DNA of 64,000 nucleotides, from positions 248,001 to 312,000 of the forward strand of contig JANXXU010000048.1 in the NCBI GenBank assembly GCA_025350465.1, written 5' to 3'. The position numbers and the translations under genes were made by a program. Origin of the DNA: Alphaproteobacteria bacterium (GTDB lineage: Bacteria > Pseudomonadota > Alphaproteobacteria > Micropepsales > Micropepsaceae). The notes under the pieces were generated by a model. That model was not told the DNA's origin. It made no database searches and was given only the letters and a program-made list of their open reading frames with translations. Positions within the stretch are counted from its first letter, which is position 1. Every line of letters starts with the position of its first letter. Shown one piece after another: positions 59,380 to 64,000 of the stretch.

Positions 59380-60102
59380 ATGAACGATGTCGGAAACACG
59401 CCTCGGCGGCGGTTGATTGTTCCACAGCCGATCGGCCAGCTTGGCCGTGACCTGCCGGATGAAGAGAACGCGCTGTTCGCGCAGCTTGGCGGCGAAACGG
59501 TCTTCATGATGGGTGACAATCCGGCGCTGCCGACAATGCCCGAGAAGCCGCAACTGATGGATTTCTACCGCTTGCGCTTTCGCGCTATGGCGCGAAACCA
59601 TTTGTTGCAGAGCGCCAAGCTCGCGCTTGATGCCGGCCTCGACGAGAAAGTCGTTCTTGCTTGCCTGCTTCACGACATCGCCATGGGCGCGCTCATTCGC
59701 ACCGATCACGGCTATTGGGGGGCGCAGTTGATCGCGCCCTATGTCGACGAAGAGATCGCTTGGGCGGTTCGATATCATCAGGCGTTGCGCTTCTATCCGG
59801 ATGCGTCCGTCGGCTACGCATATCCCGATGCCTATGTTCGCTTCTTCGGCCCCGACTACGTGCCGCCGGCCTACATTCGCGCGGCTTATGAGGAGGCGCG
59901 CAGCCATCGCTGGTACATGACGTCGCGGCTTGTCACGCTCAACGATCTCTATTCCTTCGAGGACGGCGTCGTCGTCGATCCGGAGCTCTTCACGGATATT
60001 GTCGGCCGCCATTTTAGGCAGCCGCGCGAAGGGCTCGGCTTCGACAATTCACCGGTTGCGCATATGTGGCGCAGCATGATCTGGCCGAACAATCCGCTGT
60101 GA
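59380..60102 (+). CDS. HD-domain protein
   Basis: The 240-residue protein has an HD metal-dependent phosphohydrolase core: His74 in ARNHLLQSAKLAL, the HD doublet His98-Asp99 in ACLLHDIAMG, His110 in RTDHGYWGAQL and His133 in AVRYHQALRFYP. These histidines and aspartate are spaced as in HD nucleotide phosphatases. The rest includes PDAYVRFFGPDYVPPAYIRA and YMTSRLVTLNDLYSFEDGV. The substrate (a nucleotide or a phosphonate-like compound) cannot be told. It stands alone, convergent with the next gene. Confidence 0.85.
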   Translation: MNDVGNTPRRRLIVPQPIGQLGRDLPDEENALFAQLGGETVFMMGDNPALPTMPEKPQLMDFYRLRFRAMARNHLLQSAKLALDAGLDEKVVLACLLHDIAMGALIRTDHGYWGAQLIAPYVDEEIAWAVRYHQALRFYPDASVGYAYPDAYVRFFGPDYVPPAYIRAAYEEARSHRWYMTSRLVTLNDLYSFEDGVVVDPELFTDIVGRHFRQPREGLGFDNSPVAHMWRSMIWPNNPL

Positions 60103-60234
60103 ATTGAAGTCATGGTGCTTGAAGTCAGAATTCTGCGAGCCGGCGACTAGTACATGTTGGACAGCGTCGCCGACGGAGTCTTCGAGCACGGTGCCTGACT
60201 CAGACCTGACATCCACCGGCGGAAGAGTGCTCCG

Positions 60235-61002
60235 CTAGCGCCTCGCCTGCGCCAGCGAGTCCGCCACGACCCAGGCGGCGCCGATCAGAGCGAGATTCAG
60301 CGCGTTCTCGCTCCACTCCATATGGCTGGACGGGTCGGCGAGCAGCATCGGCAGGTGTACCAGCAGTGTGAAGGACGCGAACATCACGGTTAGCAGGATA
60401 GCGGCGAGGCGGGCTTGCACGTTCGTCAGGATCGCAACGCCCGCCGCGATGTGGCCGATCCCGGTGGCATAAGCCCAGAATTCTTGGCTGGGCGGCAGCC
60501 ATGTGGGGACGAGCGGCGCGGTCAAGTTCACATAGAAGAAATGCGCGCCGCCGAACAACAGCGCGCAAACCCCGAACGCGAGTTGGCCCACGCGTGTGAG
60601 CCGCGCGGCGAGCGCCGCATCGATCGGGGTGGCGGCGGCGAAGACGATCAGCCCGCCCGCAGCGATTGCGAGCTGCTCGGCAGCGTTACTGTAGGCGCCG
60701 AATTCGGTGTAGTGGGCAAGCACCCCGCGCCCGTCCATCAGGACGACGACGATGAGCGTGTAGTAAGCGGTGAGCGCCGCGGCGCCCCAGGCCGCGGTGC
60801 TGCGGCGCCACGCGACGGCCGCGCCGGCGACGAGCATGAACGCAGCTGCGGCATAGGCGAGCACCGCCCGGTCGGGAAAGGCCTTGGGCACGGGCTGCCC
60901 CGGGTCGAAGTCCCCCCACGCCAGGCAGACCATGCCCAACGCCATCACACCCAGCCCGTAGACGCGCCAACCGAACGCCATCGTCGTTTTTTCTACGGCC
61001 AT
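60235..61002 (-). CDS. DoxX-like multi-spanning membrane protein
   Basis: The 255-residue protein has about seven to eight membrane segments, among them VYGLGVMALGMVCLAWGDF, LTRVGQLAFGVCALLFGGAH and YATGIGHIAAGVAILTNVQA. It ends with FASFTLLVHLPMLLADPSSH and NLALIGAAWVVADSLAQ. The helix with Gly-His and the later HLPML-containing helix are typical of DoxX-like and related families. Function is unknown. A possible TTG/ATG choice near 61002 exists; the ATG at 61002 gives the full set of helices. Confidence 0.75.
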   Translation of the reverse strand: MAVEKTTMAFGWRVYGLGVMALGMVCLAWGDFDPGQPVPKAFPDRAVLAYAAAAFMLVAGAAVAWRRSTAAWGAAALTAYYTLIVVVLMDGRGVLAHYTEFGAYSNAAEQLAIAAGGLIVFAAATPIDAALAARLTRVGQLAFGVCALLFGGAHFFYVNLTAPLVPTWLPPSQEFWAYATGIGHIAAGVAILTNVQARLAAILLTVMFASFTLLVHLPMLLADPSSHMEWSENALNLALIGAAWVVADSLAQARR

Positions 61003-61157
61003 GGCTCCCCACCGTCGATTGCGAGCGCACCGCTTCCCGAGAGTGACGGTAGCAGAGGTAACGTATCCAAGTGGCGGGTCATTGAGGCTAGCTGCGACGA
61101 GGACGCGTCATGACCAATGCGCCAAGAGACGACACTGTCAGACTAAAGCGAAAAACC

Positions 61158-61232
61158 TGGCGCGCCCTAGGGGAGTCGAACCCCTCTTGCAAGATTGAAA
61201 ATCTTGAGTCCTAACCGATAGACGAAGGGCGC
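61158..61232 (-). tRNA. tRNA-Glu(TTC)
   Basis: On the minus strand the acceptor GCGCCCT pairs with AGGGCGC, with an encoded G-CCA end. The anticodon stem CAAGA/TCTTG encloses loop TTTTCAA, giving anticodon TTC for glutamate, and the T arm is AGGGG-TTCGACT-CCCCT. The D arm GTC...GAC is short, as usual for this tRNA. It lies alone between the DoxX-like and pstB genes. Confidence 0.95.
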
Positions 61233-61313
61233 CTGCCGGAAGCCGGGCTTTTTAGAGGGGGCGCCCCCGCCATGCAAGGCCAAGGCCCAGGGCAGGGCCC
61301 GCGGCCCAAACCC

Positions 61314-62078
61314 TCAGCCGAAGCGGCCCGTGACGTAGTCCTTCGTTTTTTCCTGGCCCGGGTTCTCGAAAATCTTCGCCGTATCCTCGTATTCGATGAG
61401 TTCACCCAGGAACATGAACGCCGTCTTCTGGGACACGCGCGCGGCCTGTTGCAGATTGTGGGTGACGATGGCGATGGTGTAGTCGGTGCGCAGCTCTTCG
61501 ATCAGCTCCTCGACGCGCGCGGTGGAAATCGGATCGAGGGCCGAGCAAGGCTCGTCGAGCAGGATCACTTCCGGGTTGGTCGCGATGCTGCGCGCAATGC
61601 AGAGCCGCTGTTGCTGCCCCCCGGAAAGGCTCAACCCGCTGGCCCTGAGCTTGTCCTTGACCTCGTTCCACAGCGCGGCCTTTTCCAACGCCGCGTAGAC
61701 GCGGTCGCGCAGATCGGCCTGGGACAAATTCTCGTAAAGCCTGATGCCGAAGGCGATGTTGTCGAAAATCGTCATCGGAAACGGCGTCGGCTTTTGGAAG
61801 ACCATGCCGACCTTGGCGCGCAGAAGGTTGAGATCCGTTCCCCCGACCAGGATGTCCCGGCCGTCGAGCAGCACTTTTCCGACGGCCTTTTGGTTGGGGT
61901 AGAGTTCGTAGATGCGGTTGATGACGCGCAACAATGTCGACTTGCCGCAGCCGGAGGGTCCGATGAACGCGGTCACGCTTTTTTCCGGAATATCCAACGA
62001 AACGCTCTTCAGCGCTTTGAATTTGCCGTAGTAGAAATCGAGATTCTGAATTGAAATCTTCGTCGGCGCTTCGTTCAT
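61314..62078 (-). CDS. pstB: Phosphate ABC transporter ATP-binding protein PstB
   Basis: PstB powers high-affinity phosphate import. The 254-residue ATPase has Walker [19 protein letters not shown], the Q loop [17 protein letters not shown], the signature [20 protein letters not shown], Walker [15 protein letters not shown] and the H loop [13 protein letters not shown]. The PTPFPMTI segment is specific for PstB. The start overlaps the pstA stop by four bases, so the genes are co-translated. The end of the usual operon (phoU, phoB) is not seen downstream; a tRNA-Glu follows. Confidence 0.97.
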   Translation of the reverse strand: MNEAPTKISIQNLDFYYGKFKALKSVSLDIPEKSVTAFIGPSGCGKSTLLRVINRIYELYPNQKAVGKVLLDGRDILVGGTDLNLLRAKVGMVFQKPTPFPMTIFDNIAFGIRLYENLSQADLRDRVYAALEKAALWNEVKDKLRASGLSLSGGQQQRLCIARSIATNPEVILLDEPCSALDPISTARVEELIEELRTDYTIAIVTHNLQQAARVSQKTAFMFLGELIEYEDTAKIFENPGQEKTKDYVTGRFG

Positions 62079-62926
62079 CGTTTTGCTTCCGGATTCCTAA
62101 ACAAGCGGGCGACGATGTTGAGAAGAAGTACCGCGGTCGTGATGATCAGAGCTCCGGCCCACGCGAGGTCTTTCCAATTTTCGTACGGACTGCCGGCGAA
62201 CTGAAAAATTGTGACCGGCAAGCTTGCCATGGGCGCGTTGGGGTCGGCGCTCCAATTGTTATTGCCGAGCGACGTGAACAACAGCGGCGCCGTTTCACCG
62301 CTGATGCGCGCGATCGCCAAGAGAATGCCGGTAATGATACCGGCGCGCGCCGCCTGAAAAGCGACTTTTGAGATGACGTGCCAGCGCGGGGCGCCAAGCG
62401 CGGTCGCCGCCTCGCGAAGAGGATCGGGGATCAGGCGGAGCATGTCCTCGGTCGTGCGCACGATCACGGGGACGGCAATGATGGCCAATGCCATCGCGCC
62501 CGCCCAGCCCGAGAAATGGCCCATCTGTTTGACCATCACCTCGTAAATGAAGAGGCCGATGACGATGGAGGGCGCGCTGAGCAAAACGTCGTTGACGAGG
62601 CGGATCAGCACGGCGACGCGCGCGTCGCGCCCGTACTCCGCGAGATATGTTCCGGCCAATACGCCGAGGGGCATGGCGACCACAACCGCCAAGCCGGTCA
62701 TGAACAGACTTCCGTAAATCGAATTCAACAAGCCGCCTTCGGCCCCCGGTGGCGGCGTTACTTCAGTGAAGACGTGCGCGTTGATACCGGCAAAGCCGCG
62801 CTGAAACAGGGTGGTGAGAATGATCGCGAGAGCCAGTATGCCGATAACGGCGGAGATCAACGACAACGCCATCATGATCCTGCTCAGCCACAGGCGGCGG
62901 TCATATTTCGCGGTTGAAACGGTCAT
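62075..62926 (-). CDS. pstA: Phosphate ABC transporter permease PstA
   Basis: PstA is one of the two membrane subunits of the phosphate importer. The 283-residue protein has about six helices (for example [20 protein letters not shown] and [20 protein letters not shown]). The permease loop with the EAA-type sequence [20 protein letters not shown] is conserved. [20 protein letters not shown] is also typical. It overlaps both pstC and pstB by four bases. Confidence 0.96.
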   Translation of the reverse strand: MTVSTAKYDRRLWLSRIMMALSLISAVIGILALAIILTTLFQRGFAGINAHVFTEVTPPPGAEGGLLNSIYGSLFMTGLAVVVAMPLGVLAGTYLAEYGRDARVAVLIRLVNDVLLSAPSIVIGLFIYEVMVKQMGHFSGWAGAMALAIIAVPVIVRTTEDMLRLIPDPLREAATALGAPRWHVISKVAFQAARAGIITGILLAIARISGETAPLLFTSLGNNNWSADPNAPMASLPVTIFQFAGSPYENWKDLAWAGALIITTAVLLLNIVARLFRNPEAKR

Positions 62927-63900
62927 CGTCCCGATCTCTGTTCGGCGCGGTAGAGCATGTATCGAGCCGTGAGAAGCACGACGAAGGTTATGGCGAACAA
63001 GATGAGGCCGAGCTCAATGAGCGCGGAGACGTGCATATCTCCGACAGCTTCGGCAAACTCGTTGGCGATCGTCGCCGAAATCGTTGTGCCTGGAGCAAAC
63101 AGCGACGGAGAAATCTTGTGCGAGTTGCCGATGATGAAAGTCACCGCCATCGTCTCGCCAAGAGCGCGGCCAAGGGCCAGCATGATGCCGCCCGTGACGC
63201 CGACGCGCGCATATGGCAAGACCACGTTCCACAACACTTCCCAGCGGGTGCAGCCCAGTCCGTAGGCGGCCTCTTTCAACACAGGCGGCACGCCGTCGAA
63301 GACGTCGCGCGTAATCGAGGCGATGAACGGCAGGATCATTATGGCGAGTATCACGCCGGCCGTGCCCATACCGATGCCAAACGGCGGCCCGGCAAAGAGA
63401 TCTTGTAAAATGGGAACGCCGGCGAACGTATCGATGATGTAAGGCTGGACCATCGTCTGCAGGACCGGGGCAAAGATGAAAAGGCCCCACATGCCGTAGA
63501 TGATGCTGGGTATGCCGGCGAGCAACTCAATGGCGATGCCGACCGGCCGCTTGATGAACCACGGACTGAGTTCGGTCAGAAAAATGGCGATGCCGATGCC
63601 GATGGGCACGGCCAACAACATCGCGAGCGCCGATGAGACGAACGTGCCGTAGATCTGGGCGAGAGCGCCAAACTTCTCTGTGACGGGATTCCACGCGTTG
63701 GTCCACAGAAAGGCGAGGCCGAATTTGTCGATCGAGGGAAGCGCGCCGAGATAGAGGGAGGCGATCACGCCGATAAGAACGCCGAATACCGCGAAGGCGG
63801 CGAAGCGTGTGATGTTGTGAAAAGACGAATCGATGCGCGCGAAGCGGCGCGACACGGCATTCATCGGCGCTGTCGGCGGTGCTTCGTCCGCGACGCTCAT
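62923..63900 (-). CDS. pstC: Phosphate ABC transporter permease PstC
   Basis: PstC is the partner membrane subunit. The 325-residue protein has about six helices and the typical [40 protein letters not shown] with the permease coupling loop, and [20 protein letters not shown]. The ATG at 63900 is preferred to a TTG four codons upstream because a GGGGGA element lies before it. It is the first pst gene seen; pstS would be expected upstream, beyond the window edge. Confidence 0.96.
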   Translation of the reverse strand: MSVADEAPPTAPMNAVSRRFARIDSSFHNITRFAAFAVFGVLIGVIASLYLGALPSIDKFGLAFLWTNAWNPVTEKFGALAQIYGTFVSSALAMLLAVPIGIGIAIFLTELSPWFIKRPVGIAIELLAGIPSIIYGMWGLFIFAPVLQTMVQPYIIDTFAGVPILQDLFAGPPFGIGMGTAGVILAIMILPFIASITRDVFDGVPPVLKEAAYGLGCTRWEVLWNVVLPYARVGVTGGIMLALGRALGETMAVTFIIGNSHKISPSLFAPGTTISATIANEFAEAVGDMHVSALIELGLILFAITFVVLLTARYMLYRAEQRSGR

Positions 63901-63947
63901 GCAGTCCCCCAATCACCAACGCCCCAGGCTACTACATTAACAAAGGA

Positions 63948-63973
63948 GGGAGACACCGATCATGGTGCCTCCC
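63948..63973 (-). terminator. Stem-loop before pstC, possibly the end of an upstream transcript
   Basis: GGGAGACACC (63948-63957) pairs with GGTGCCTCCC (63964-63973) with one A-C mismatch and a six-base loop. On the minus strand it is followed by TCCTTTGTTAATG. It could terminate or attenuate a pstS transcript coming from outside the window while letting some read-through into pstC. The T-run is weak. Confidence 0.5.
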
Positions 63974-64000
63974 ACAATTCCTGACACTGTCGTTTTCGTG

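Noticed and set aside
63974-64000. 3' end of pstS at the window edge
   Set aside because: Expected by synteny, but the few bases beyond the stem-loop show no frame that can be recognised as a PstS tail.
1-64000. CRISPR arrays, insertion sequences, phage or toxin-antitoxin modules
   Set aside because: No regular repeat-spacer pattern, transposase, integrase, capsid or toxin motif was seen anywhere in the window.

Overview
The window is a GC-rich (roughly 60% by eye) chromosomal segment of an alphaproteobacterium. Supporting signs are a 5-aminolevulinate synthase end (C4/Shemin pathway), a MucR/Ros regulator, the ubiquinol-cytochrome c chaperone / DUF177 / rpmF / plsX / fabH / ihfA order, a class I PHA synthase, a K+-independent-type proton pyrophosphatase and a RibB fused to a decayed GTP cyclohydrolase II domain. 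I cannot resolve the order. The first 15 kb is core genome. The rest mixes core blocks with accessory genes. I see no prophage, insertion sequence, CRISPR array or conjugative module.

Layout. 0-1.1 kb: hemA end, a tiny overlapping gene and mucR. 1.5-6.8 kb: a tightly packed nrdR-ribD-ribE-ribBX-ribH-nusB-thiL operon with stop/start overlaps (ribonucleotide reductase control, riboflavin, antitermination, thiamine). 6.9-10.2 kb: a FliL-like secreted protein, hppA and, convergently, bamE, separated by a symmetrical terminator. 10.3-14.8 kb: cytochrome bc1 chaperone, DUF177, rpmF (59 aa), plsX, fabH, ihfA and a MerR regulator. 15-16 kb: a shortened phosphoribosyltransferase-like gene and tRNA-Pro(GGG). 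15.9-24 kb: a secreted glycosidase-like protein, an enoyl-CoA hydratase, and a two-component NHEJ locus (ku-ligD) flanked by two uncharacterised genes and a hydrolase. 24-29 kb: S9 peptidase, glutathione reductase and a 401-aa NAD-dependent formate dehydrogenase. 29-33 kb: an EmrAB-type efflux locus with its own TetR regulator, a thioesterase and a perfect palindrome in the divergent promoter. 33-34 kb: rplM-rpsI. 34-40 kb: S41-like protease, DUF2461, an LpqC-type esterase, an AidB-like acyl-CoA dehydrogenase and a secreted unknown. 40-42 kb: glyA behind a ZTP (pfl) riboswitch, with a GNAT acetyltransferase overlapping its stop. 42-47 kb: small membrane and lipoproteins, a second LpqC-type esterase and an AraC regulator abutting a broken copy of its own N-terminus. 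47-49 kb: phaC. 49-55 kb: lipoprotein, aminotransferase, hom, glpX, recJ. 55-57 kb: an OprP-type porin with a Pho box. 57-61 kb: a membrane-anchored TraB/TIKI-type protein, an antisense-overlapping small membrane protein, an HD-domain protein, a DoxX-like protein and tRNA-Glu(TTC). 61-64 kb: pstC-pstA-pstB.

How parts work together. The riboflavin genes, nusB and thiL form one operon by spacing. Phosphate supply links the Pho-box porin (outer membrane) with PstCAB (inner membrane). One-carbon balance links the ZTP riboswitch with SHMT. The TetR-EmrAB locus reads as a self-regulated drug-export unit. No wholly new system is obvious. The best leads are the ZTP-glyA leader, the uncharacterised genes beside ku-ligD, the membrane TraB/TIKI protein, and the MucR paralogue lacking most zinc ligands.
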